The notes below the pieces were generated by a model, which searched no databases, was not told the DNA's origin, and was given only the letters and a program-made list of their open reading frames with translations. Both the position numbers and the translations under genes were made by a program. Positions 31,476 to 38,635 of a stretch of DNA of 49,015 bases are shown here, piece after piece. Positions within the stretch are counted from its first letter, which is position 1. Each line of letters starts with the position of its first letter. This stretch comes from Meiothermus sp. (GTDB lineage Bacteria > Deinococcota > Deinococci > Deinococcales > Thermaceae), in contig NZ_JANXCG010000080.1 of NCBI RefSeq assembly GCF_025060375.1, forward strand, positions 1 to 49,015, written 5' to 3'.

Positions 31476-32249
31476 TCAAGCGCCGAGTTCCCGGCTCACG
31501 CCTTCGGCGGTCTCCACCACCCACCGCGCTACCTCAGGAATGCGCTCCTCCGGTAGGTATACAGCGGCGGTGGAAATGCTCACCGCAGCCACTGCTTCGC
31601 CATTACCGTTGAAGATGGGTGCGGCGATACAGCGCACCCCTGTTTCGTTCTCTTCTAGGTCAAGGGCGTAGCCCCGTTTCCGGGTCTGCTCAAGCTCGGC
31701 CTCGAGCGTGGCCCAATCGGCAATACTACGTTCAGTTCGACGCAGACCGGGCATGAAAGCTGCTTTTTGGCGTTCCCTGGCTTGCCAGGCCAGCAGGGCC
31801 TTGCCCAAGGCGGTGGACTGGGCGGGAAAGCGTGCGCCTATCTGAGAGGCTAGCTGAAGCTCCCGATGTCCGGGAAGTTTATCGATGTAGACCACTTCTT
31901 GCCCATCCAGCACGGCTAGGTGTACGGTTTCACGGGTGGCGTTGCGTAGGCGCTCGAGGTGGGGCCGGGCCAACGTAGGCAGGTGGAGCTGGCCGTAGGC
32001 CCGGAAACCCAACCGGATGAGCTTGGGTCCCAGGTGGTAACCCTTGCGCGGTTCGTGCCGCAGGTAGCCTGCTGCGACCAGGGTGCTGAGGATGCGATGG
32101 GCGGTGCTTTTGTGAAGCCCCAAAGCCCTTGCCAGCCCTTCCAGGTCGTGGACTCCCTCAGCAACTTTCTCCAAGAGCCAGAGCCCCCGTAACAGCGTCT
32201 GCGCCCCTCCTGCCTCGGAGCTTTTGGACAATGGCCGCGCTTTTTGCAT
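31476..32249 (-). CDS. IclR-family transcriptional regulator
   Basis: One-component regulator, 257 residues: N-terminal winged HTH (about 37-64; LARALGLHKSTAHRILSTL) and a C-terminal effector-binding GAF-like domain (HLAVLDGQEVVYIDKL, then FPAQSTALGKALLA and ENETGVRCIAAPIF). It is divergent from the TRAP transporter/sugar acid operon and most likely controls it, repression being the usual mode. A strong -10 (TATAAT) lies inside a palindrome upstream of the gene, so autoregulation is likely. Confidence 0.9.
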   Translation of the reverse strand: MQKARPLSKSSEAGGAQTLLRGLWLLEKVAEGVHDLEGLARALGLHKSTAHRILSTLVAAGYLRHEPRKGYHLGPKLIRLGFRAYGQLHLPTLARPHLERLRNATRETVHLAVLDGQEVVYIDKLPGHRELQLASQIGARFPAQSTALGKALLAWQARERQKAAFMPGLRRTERSIADWATLEAELEQTRKRGYALDLEENETGVRCIAAPIFNGNGEAVAAVSISTAAVYLPEERIPEVARWVVETAEGVSRELGA

Positions 32250-32280
32250 GATGGTTACCCCTTCCTTGCCCAGCGACTGG

Positions 32281-32295
32281 TCCCATTATATGGGA
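32281..32295. promoter_or_regulatory. Palindromic operator overlapping the iclR -10
   Basis: TCCCATTATATGGGA is a perfect 6+3+6 palindrome. On the minus strand it contains TATAAT, the -10 of iclR. It lies 39 bases upstream of the TRAP operon -35. It is the best candidate for the IclR binding site in the intergenic region. Confidence 0.55.
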
Positions 32296-32333
32296 TTTCA
32301 AAAGTTCCTTATCCAGCGATAATTTAGCCAGAG

Positions 32334-32379
32334 TTGACAATATTTGAAACTTAATGTTATTTTTTGAGACAAAAGGAGG
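32334..32379 (+). promoter_or_regulatory. Promoter and ribosome-binding site of the TRAP operon
   Basis: TTGACA (32334-32339), 18 nt, TATTTT (32358-32363), then an A-rich leader with AGGAGG (32374-32379) six bases before the ATG. This region is AT-rich compared with its surroundings and, unlike most promoters in the window, gives a leader with a Shine-Dalgarno sequence. Confidence 0.65.
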
Positions 32380-32385
32380 CACAAT

Positions 32386-33357
32386 ATGCTCAAGTTTTTG
32401 GCTGGTTTGGCAGTTCTGTCCTTGGGGCTGGTTTGGGGTGCGCCCACCTACACTTTGCGCTACAACCACGTGCTGGGACCCAACCACCCCTATCACGCGG
32501 CCTTGCAGCAGTGGGCGCAGCGGGTTTCTGAGCGAACTAACGGGGACTTGCAGATCCTCGTTTTCCATAGCGCTCAGCTGGGGGTGGAGGAAGATATCAT
32601 TGAGCAGCTCCGCCAGGGGGTGCCGGTTGGGCAGAATACCGATGGGGCCCGCCTGGGCAACTACGTGCGAGAGTTTGGGGTTTTCAACGGCCCTTACTTT
32701 GTGGACAGCTACCAGACGGTAGAAAGGCTGGTGCGTCTCCCCGTTGTCCAGACTTGGACCGACCGGCTGGCTAACCAGTACGGCATTCGGGTTCTGTGCT
32801 TTAACTGGGTACAAGGCTACCGCCATTTCATGACCAACAAGCCTATACGAACCCCTCAGGACCTCCAGGGTCTGCGGATCCGTACCCCACCGGCACCGGT
32901 CTGGCAAGAGTCGGTACGAGCTTTGGGTGCTACTCCGGTGGCCCTTCCCTTCGGAGAGATTTACAGCGCCTTGCAACAGCGGGCCATTGACGGAGTTGAA
33001 TTGGTCTACGCCAACATCCCGGACATGAGCCTATGGGAGGTAGTGCGCTACGTGAACGAGACCAAACACTTTCTGCTCATCAACTTCCAGGTGGTGGGCG
33101 AGGCTTGGTTCCGTCGCCTTCCCGCCAACTACCGAAACATCCTCACCGAGGAGTGCCGAAGGGCGGGTCAGGCGGTTTCCCGGCAGATAGAGGAGAACGA
33201 GGCCCGCATCAAGCAGGATATCCAGCGTCGCGGGATGACCATCGTGAGTGACATCAACCTGACCCTGTTCCAACAGGCGGGACTGGCCGCCTACCAGCGG
33301 TTGGGCATCTTTGATGTGCGTCGGCTGATTTACAGCCAGCTTGGGCTGGAGCGCTAA
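32386..33357 (+). CDS. TRAP transporter solute-binding protein (DctP family)
   Basis: Periplasmic receptor of a tripartite ATP-independent transporter, 323 residues. Signal peptide MLKFLAGLAVLSLGLVWG, then the DctP fold. The conserved carboxylate-binding Arg lies in the segment QDLQGLRIRTPPAPVWQESV, followed by ALGATPVALPFGEIYSALQQ and IDGVELVYANIP. TRAP receptors bind carboxylates, so the ligand is probably an organic or sugar acid. First gene of the operon. Confidence 0.92.
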   Translation: MLKFLAGLAVLSLGLVWGAPTYTLRYNHVLGPNHPYHAALQQWAQRVSERTNGDLQILVFHSAQLGVEEDIIEQLRQGVPVGQNTDGARLGNYVREFGVFNGPYFVDSYQTVERLVRLPVVQTWTDRLANQYGIRVLCFNWVQGYRHFMTNKPIRTPQDLQGLRIRTPPAPVWQESVRALGATPVALPFGEIYSALQQRAIDGVELVYANIPDMSLWEVVRYVNETKHFLLINFQVVGEAWFRRLPANYRNILTEECRRAGQAVSRQIEENEARIKQDIQRRGMTIVSDINLTLFQQAGLAAYQRLGIFDVRRLIYSQLGLER

Positions 33358-33360
33358 GTG

Positions 33361-33834
33361 ATGGGACAACGGCTCTTGCGGCTTGAAGAGGGTCTGGCGC
33401 AGCTTTTTCTGGCCCTCACGGTAGCAGTGGTCTTTGCGGGTGGGGTGGCCCGGTTCCTAGGCCAGCCGTTGGACTGGGCCATGGACCTGGCCACCTTTGC
33501 CTTTGCCTGGTGTGTTTTTCTCAGCGCCGATGTGGCTTTGAAGCAGGATCGGCACTTGGCGGTGGAGTTCTTTACCAACCGGCTTCCGCCTCGTTGGCGG
33601 TTGGGCTTGCGGCTCTTTAGCCTTTTGCTGATGGCCCTCTTTATGGCCTTACTCTTTGGCTACAGCCTTCAGATGGCCTATCTGACTCGTTTTAGGTCTT
33701 TCCAGGGCATCCCCGGTTTCAGCTACACCTGGGTTACCCTGAGCGTAAGCGCTGGCAGTCTGCTTTTACTGCTCACCACCCTAGGGCGCATCCGGCAGGC
33801 TTGGCGGGCCTGGCGGGAGGGGTTATGCTCCTGA
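33361..33834 (+). CDS. TRAP transporter small permease (DctQ family)
   Basis: Four-helix membrane subunit, 157 residues: helices begin at LFLALTVAVVFAGGV, WAMDLATFAFAWCVFLS, LFSLLLMALFMALLFGY and SYTWVTLSVSAGSLLLLL, with the family's DVALKQDRHLAVEF between the second and third. The ATG at 33361 (or GTG at 33358) directly follows the receptor stop. It overlaps the large permease gene by 10 nt. Confidence 0.88.
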   Translation: MGQRLLRLEEGLAQLFLALTVAVVFAGGVARFLGQPLDWAMDLATFAFAWCVFLSADVALKQDRHLAVEFFTNRLPPRWRLGLRLFSLLLMALFMALLFGYSLQMAYLTRFRSFQGIPGFSYTWVTLSVSAGSLLLLLTTLGRIRQAWRAWREGLCS

Positions 33835-35099
33835 GCCTTGGGGTTTTTATCCTCCTCCTGGTGTTGGGGATGCCGGTGGTGTTTGCCATCGCCATCGGAG
33901 GGCTGGTCTTCTTCTTGCAGCAGCCCACCCTCCCCCTTACCATGCCGGTGCAGCTTCTGCTTTCGGAAACTCAGAACTTCTCCCTGCTGGCCATCCCCAC
34001 TTTTATTCTGGCAGGCAACCTGATGAACGAGCTGGGGGTGACCCGGCGCCTTTTGCAGGTGGCTCGAGTCCTCACCGGCCACCTGCGAGGGGGGTTGGCC
34101 CAAGTCAGCGTGGTGCTGAGCCTGCTGATGGGAGGGGTCTCGGGTTCAGCCATCGCCGACGCCACCATGCAGGCCCGTGTTCTGGGGCCGGAGATGGTGC
34201 GGCGGGGCTACTCCGCGGCCTTCGTAGCTGCCTTGCAGGGGTTTAGCGGTCTGATTGTGGTGGCTATTCCCCCCAGTATTGGGCTTATCCTCTATGGGAG
34301 TATCGGGCAGGTTTCCATCGGTCAGCTCTTTGCTGGAGGAATTGGGGTGGGGCTGTTGCTGGCCTTCACCTATATGGTGGTGGTGGCGTTGCTGGCTCGA
34401 GCCCGCGGCTACCAGCCCGAGCTCACCGAGCGGCCCTCCGCCCGGGAGACCCTTGCGGCTTTGTGGGGCGGTCTTTGGGCGGTGTTGTTTCCTGTACTGC
34501 TCTTGTTCTCGCTCCGCACAGGGGTCTTCGTGCCCTCAGAAGTGGGGGCGGCAGCGGTGGTTTACGCTCTGCTGGTAGGGGCTATCTATAGGGAGCTTCG
34601 CTGGGAGCGGGTGGTTCGAGCTTTTCGCAACTCGGTGGCGGATATCGGCATGGTGGCCTTTCTGATAGCGGCCTCTGCCCTGATTGGTTACGGGATGAAG
34701 TGGGAGATGATTCCCCAAAGCCTCTCCCAGTTCCTGGTGGGCGTTGCCGAGGACCCTCGCATCGCCCTGGCGCTCATCCTGATAGGGCTCTTGCTCCTGG
34801 GTACCATTCTAGACTCCACGGTGATGATCATCCTGCTCACTCCTATCCTGGTGCCTACTGCAAAAGCCCTAGGTTTGGACCTGGTGCACTTTGGGGTGTT
34901 GATGGTGATGACCAGCGCCTTGGGTCTACTCACCCCCCCTGTGGGGCTTTCCATGTACTCAGTCTGCTCGGTTATGCGCTGCTCCGTAGGGGAGTACCTT
35001 CGGGAGGGCTGGCCGTTCTTCTTGGCGGTCTGCTGGGTGCTCTTGCTGGTTTACCTGTTTCCAGGAATTGTGAGCTTTTTGCCCAGGCTTCTGTTCTGA
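33825..35099 (+). CDS. TRAP transporter large permease (DctM family)
   Basis: Transport subunit with about 12 helices, 424 residues, using the sodium gradient in characterised family members. Motifs: AIPTFILAGNLMNELGVTRR, LLMGGVSGSAIADATMQARV, IPPSIGLILYGSIG and GLLTPPVGLSMYSVCSV, typical of DctM. The ATG at 33825 overlaps the dctQ stop and has GGGAGGGG just upstream. The segment 35100-35183 after it holds no gene. Confidence 0.92.
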   Translation: MLLSLGVFILLLVLGMPVVFAIAIGGLVFFLQQPTLPLTMPVQLLLSETQNFSLLAIPTFILAGNLMNELGVTRRLLQVARVLTGHLRGGLAQVSVVLSLLMGGVSGSAIADATMQARVLGPEMVRRGYSAAFVAALQGFSGLIVVAIPPSIGLILYGSIGQVSIGQLFAGGIGVGLLLAFTYMVVVALLARARGYQPELTERPSARETLAALWGGLWAVLFPVLLLFSLRTGVFVPSEVGAAAVVYALLVGAIYRELRWERVVRAFRNSVADIGMVAFLIAASALIGYGMKWEMIPQSLSQFLVGVAEDPRIALALILIGLLLLGTILDSTVMIILLTPILVPTAKALGLDLVHFGVLMVMTSALGLLTPPVGLSMYSVCSVMRCSVGEYLREGWPFFLAVCWVLLLVYLFPGIVSFLPRLLF

Positions 35100-35183
35100 G
35101 CAGAGGTATCGGGGACAGGCTGATGAGGAGGCTCGAGTTAGCCCCTTTCCTGCTTGGGGTTTGAGCGGTTGGTGGTGAAGAAG

Positions 35184-35894
35184 ATGGAGGGAAGGCTAAG
35201 AGGGAAAAAGGCCCTGATCATCGCAGCCGGTCAGGGAATTGGGCGGGCTGTTGCCGAGGCTTTCCAAAGGGAAGGGGCGGATGTGCTGGCGGCCACGTTG
35301 CATCCTGAGAAGCTGCAGGGCGTCTGTCCTGCGGTGATGCTGGACGCGCGGGACCGGGCGGCCATCTTCGAGCTCATCGGTAGCTTGGAAGGGCTTGACT
35401 GTCTTGTTAACGCCCAGGGGATGGTTCCTACTGGGGGGCTTCTGGAGGCTACCGACCAGGACTGGAAGGAAGCCTTTTTGCTCAATGCCCAAAGCGTTTT
35501 TTGGGCCATGCAGGCTGCTGTGCCCGGGATGAAGGCCCGTCGTTCAGGGTGCATCCTGAACATCGCTTCGGTGGCGGCCTTCAAGATGGTGCCTGGCCGG
35601 TTGGTCTACGCGGCTACCAAGGCCGCCCTGGTGGCCCTGAGTCGGGCTGCGGCTTTGGAGCTGGCCCCCTATGGGATTCGGGTTAACGCCATCTGCCCTG
35701 GCACAGTGGATACCCCCTCGCTCAGAGAACGGGCTGGAGGCGAAGAAGGGATGACCGCCTTTGCTAACCGGCAGCCCCTGGGTCGGTTGGGCCGACCTGA
35801 GGAAATTGCAGCGCTGGCAGTTTATCTGGCCTCCGACGAAGGGAGCTTTGCGACAGGGGGGGCTTTCGTGGTGGACGGGGGGATGAGTCTATGA
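35184..35894 (+). CDS. Short-chain dehydrogenase/reductase (first)
   Basis: NAD(P)-dependent SDR, 236 residues: cofactor loop AAGQGIGRAVAEAF, NAQG in place of NAAG, catalytic Ser in LNIASVAAF, YAATK (catalytic Tyr and Lys), and NAICPGTVDTP. The C-terminus FVVDGGMSL is typical. It is in the sugar-acid operon and probably oxidises or reduces a keto-sugar acid. The ATG at 35184 gives MEGRLRGKKALII; upstream in-frame starts are less natural. It overlaps the next gene (ATGA). Confidence 0.88.
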   Translation: MEGRLRGKKALIIAAGQGIGRAVAEAFQREGADVLAATLHPEKLQGVCPAVMLDARDRAAIFELIGSLEGLDCLVNAQGMVPTGGLLEATDQDWKEAFLLNAQSVFWAMQAAVPGMKARRSGCILNIASVAAFKMVPGRLVYAATKAALVALSRAAALELAPYGIRVNAICPGTVDTPSLRERAGGEEGMTAFANRQPLGRLGRPEEIAALAVYLASDEGSFATGGAFVVDGGMSL

Positions 35895-36931
35895 GGTTTT
35901 CCTATGTTGAGCTGAAGCACTGGGCAGAGTCGGTCTTGCTGGCTGCGGGAGCTGATCAGCCCTCAGCTCAGGCCACCGCCGAGGTGCTTTTAGAGGCTGA
36001 TCTCAAGGGAATTGCCAGCCATGGCCTGGTGCGGTTGCCCATCTACGTGCGGCGGCTCGAGGCGGGGCTGGTCAATCCCAAGCCCAACCCTAGGCTCCTG
36101 CGGGACGAGGGACCTTTGGGTCTGCTGGATGGCGATCTTGGCTTGGGGCCAAGGGTGGGGCTTTGGGCGGTGGAGGAGGCCTTGGCTAAGGCCCGGAGTT
36201 GCGGCGTGGGGGTGGTAGGTGTACAGCGAAGCACCCACTTCGGCATGGCCGGGTTCTACGCTGAGCGGATAGCCGAGGCTGGCTACCTGGGGCTGGTGCT
36301 GAGCAATGTAGAGCCTGATGTGGTGCCCTACGGGGGTCGCAGGGCGGCGCTGGGTACCAACCCCTTGGCCTTTGCTGCTCCGGCCCCGCAGGGGCCCCTG
36401 GTGGCCGACCTGGCAACATCTCAGGCTGCCATGGGTAAGGTTTTCCTGGCTAGAGCCCGGGGCGAGAGGGTTCCCCCCGACTGGGGCGTGGACGAGCTAG
36501 GACAGCCCACGCAAGACCCGCACCGGGTGCGCGCTCTTCTCCCCTTGGGGGGAGCCAAGGGCTATGCCCTGGCGCTTATGGTGGAGGTGTTGGCGGGGGT
36601 GCTGACCGGAGCAGGGGTTGCTCACGGGGTAGGCCGAATGTACGACGACTGGTCGCGCCCTCAGAATGTGGGGCACCTGTTTTTGGCCCTTGATCCAGCC
36701 CGTTTCCTTTCCAAGGAAACCTTTTTAGAGCGAGTAGGGCAGCTTTGGGAGGGCATAAAGGCTACCCCACCGGCACCTGGTTTTGAGGAGGTCTTTCTGC
36801 CGGGTGAGCGGGAGCGGGCCCTGAAGGTGGCCCGTCTTAGGGATGGGGTACCCCTGGAGGCGGCTACCCTCGAGGCCTTGCAGGAATTGGGCCGCCGCTA
36901 CGACCAACCGCTGGAGGTTGGGCATGCCTGA
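35891..36931 (+). CDS. Ldh2/YiaK-type malate/L-lactate dehydrogenase family oxidoreductase
   Basis: NAD(P)-dependent oxidoreductase of the Ldh2 family (non-Rossmann; includes YiaK 2,3-diketo-L-gulonate reductase and ureidoglycolate dehydrogenase), 346 residues. Marks: DLKGIASHGLVRLPIYV near the start, VGVQRSTHFGMAGFYAE, GTNPLAFAAP, LATSQAAMGKV and GGAKGYALALMVEVLAG. In Escherichia coli the IclR regulator YiaJ, YiaK and a TRAP transporter also occur together, a parallel that supports a role in keto-sugar-acid metabolism. Confidence 0.88.
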   Translation: MRFSYVELKHWAESVLLAAGADQPSAQATAEVLLEADLKGIASHGLVRLPIYVRRLEAGLVNPKPNPRLLRDEGPLGLLDGDLGLGPRVGLWAVEEALAKARSCGVGVVGVQRSTHFGMAGFYAERIAEAGYLGLVLSNVEPDVVPYGGRRAALGTNPLAFAAPAPQGPLVADLATSQAAMGKVFLARARGERVPPDWGVDELGQPTQDPHRVRALLPLGGAKGYALALMVEVLAGVLTGAGVAHGVGRMYDDWSRPQNVGHLFLALDPARFLSKETFLERVGQLWEGIKATPPAPGFEEVFLPGERERALKVARLRDGVPLEAATLEALQELGRRYDQPLEVGHA

Positions 36932-37862
36932 GGTGATTGCCGCGGGGGAGGCCATGGCCCTCTTGTTGGCCCCCAAGCCTGGTTATTTACGGCATCAGAC
37001 CTACCTCGAGCTGCGCGTGGGTGGGGCCGAGGCCAACCTAGCCATTGCTCTGGCCCGGTTGGGGTTTAGGGCTGGATTCGTAGGCTGGCTGGGGCAGGAT
37101 GAGCTGGGCGAGTTGGTACTCCAAAGACTGCGGGCCGAGGGGGTTGAGATAAGCCAGGTGCGTCGGCTTGAGGCCCCCACCGGCCTCTACATTCGCGAGC
37201 GTCTGCCAGGTGGCCGGAGCCGGGTGCATTACCGACGCTCAGGCTCAGCTGCTGCACAGATGGCTCCCGGTGCCTTCGATCCGGGTTACTTAGAGGGGTG
37301 CGAGGTCTTCCACCTGAGCGGTATCACCCCGGCGCTGTCCCCCAGCGCTGCTGCGTTTGCCCGCTGGGCCATGACCGAGGCCCGGCGTCGGGGCGTGCTG
37401 GTGAGCCTGGATGTCAACTACCGGGCCAAGTTATGGGAGCCTAGGTTGGCGCGGGCTTGGTTGGAGGAAGCTCTTCCCCAGGTGGACTGCCTTTTTCTGA
37501 GCCAGGAGGACGCCCGGCTTTGGGAAGTGGATGGAACGGAGCTACTGAAAACCCTGGCCGCCCGGGGGCCTCGGCAGGTGGTGCTGAAGCGGGGACGCCT
37601 TGGCGCTTTGGCGTTGGTGGAGGGCTGTTGCTTTGAGGCCCCTGCCTTCTCCGTAGAAGAAGTGGACCCGGTAGGGGCGGGAGATGCTTTCTCGGCAGGC
37701 TACTTAGCCGGCCTTTTGTGGGGCAAGCCTCCTGCCGAGCGGCTTAGGATAGCCAATGCCTTAGGGGCGCTGGTGGTTTCGGTACTGGGCGATTATGAAG
37801 GGGCCCCTTCCGCCTTGGAACTGGCGGATTTCCTTCAGCAGCAAACCTTCGTGGAGCGCTAG
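36924..37862 (+). CDS. PfkB-family sugar kinase, probable 2-keto-3-deoxygluconate kinase
   Basis: Ribokinase-fold kinase, 312 residues. Signatures: N-terminal GGAEANLAIALARLGF and the C-terminal DPVGAGDAFSAGYLAGL with the catalytic Asp. The overall pattern (AAGEAMALL, YLEGCEVFHLSGITPALS, SLDVNYRAKLW) is that of KdgK enzymes, which phosphorylate 2-keto-3-deoxygluconate. The ATG at 36924 overlaps the upstream stop by 8 nt. The matching aldolase is not in this operon. Confidence 0.85.
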   Translation: MPEVIAAGEAMALLLAPKPGYLRHQTYLELRVGGAEANLAIALARLGFRAGFVGWLGQDELGELVLQRLRAEGVEISQVRRLEAPTGLYIRERLPGGRSRVHYRRSGSAAAQMAPGAFDPGYLEGCEVFHLSGITPALSPSAAAFARWAMTEARRRGVLVSLDVNYRAKLWEPRLARAWLEEALPQVDCLFLSQEDARLWEVDGTELLKTLAARGPRQVVLKRGRLGALALVEGCCFEAPAFSVEEVDPVGAGDAFSAGYLAGLLWGKPPAERLRIANALGALVVSVLGDYEGAPSALELADFLQQQTFVER

Positions 37863-38597
37863 ATGGAGCGAGTAGCCTTGGTCACCGGCGGTAGCCGCGG
37901 CATTGGCCGGGCGATTGCCGAAGAGCTTTTGCGCAGGGGTTTCCGGGTGGGGGTGGCTGCCCGCCAGCCCCACGAGGCAGTGGAGGAGTTGCGGGATCGG
38001 GGTCTGCCGGCTTTCGGAGTACCTACCGACCTGGCCCAAGACCCCCCACAGGAGGTGGTGCGGCGAACCATTGCCCAGGCTGGAAGCCTGCATGTCTTGG
38101 TCCACGCCGCGGGGGTAAACGTGCGTAAACCAGCCCTGGAGCTTTCCTACGAGGAGTGGAGGCGGGTTTTGTACCTTCACCTGGACGTAGCTTTTTTGCT
38201 GGCTCAGGCCGCAGCCCCTTCCATGGTCCAGGTGGGCTGGGGGCGGGTGTTGTTCATCGGTTCGGTGACCACATTTAGCGGCGGAGGGCCGGTACGGATT
38301 CCAGCCTACACCACCGCAAAGACGGCACTGCTCGGTCTAACCCGGGCCTTGGCTAAGGAATGGGCTCCCCTGGGTATCCGGGTGAACCTGCTCTGCCCTG
38401 GCTACGTCAAAACGGAGTTCACCAGCGCGGTTTGGGAGAATCCCGAGCTCTACGGGCCGATTACCTCCCGGATTCCCCTAGGCCGCTGGGCTACCCCGGA
38501 GGAGATTGCCCGGGTGGGAGGGTTTTTGTGCAGCGAGGAGGCCGACTACCTCACGGGCCAGGCGGTAGTGGCAGACGGGGGTTTTCTGGCCTACTGA
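37863..38597 (+). CDS. Short-chain dehydrogenase/reductase (second)
   Basis: SDR of 244 residues: VTGGSRGIGRAIAEEL cofactor motif, VHAAG, catalytic Ser in IGSVTTFSGGG, YTTAK, and NLLCPGYVKTEFT. It is of the FabG/KduD/Gno type. Together with the other SDR and the Ldh2 enzyme it provides three redox steps in one operon. The ATG directly follows the kinase stop. Last gene of the operon; the WD40 gene behind it has its own promoter. Confidence 0.88.
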   Translation: MERVALVTGGSRGIGRAIAEELLRRGFRVGVAARQPHEAVEELRDRGLPAFGVPTDLAQDPPQEVVRRTIAQAGSLHVLVHAAGVNVRKPALELSYEEWRRVLYLHLDVAFLLAQAAAPSMVQVGWGRVLFIGSVTTFSGGGPVRIPAYTTAKTALLGLTRALAKEWAPLGIRVNLLCPGYVKTEFTSAVWENPELYGPITSRIPLGRWATPEEIARVGGFLCSEEADYLTGQAVVADGGFLAY

Positions 38598-38623
38598 GAG
38601 GGCTGGGTTCCGACGGGGTGGGG

Positions 38624-38635
38624 TATGGTGAAGGG
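38624..38635 (+). promoter_or_regulatory. Leaderless-type promoter of the WD40 gene
   Basis: TATGGT (38624-38629) is followed by GAAGGG and the GTG at 38636. This placement decides the start codon, since the frame is open far upstream. Confidence 0.5.
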
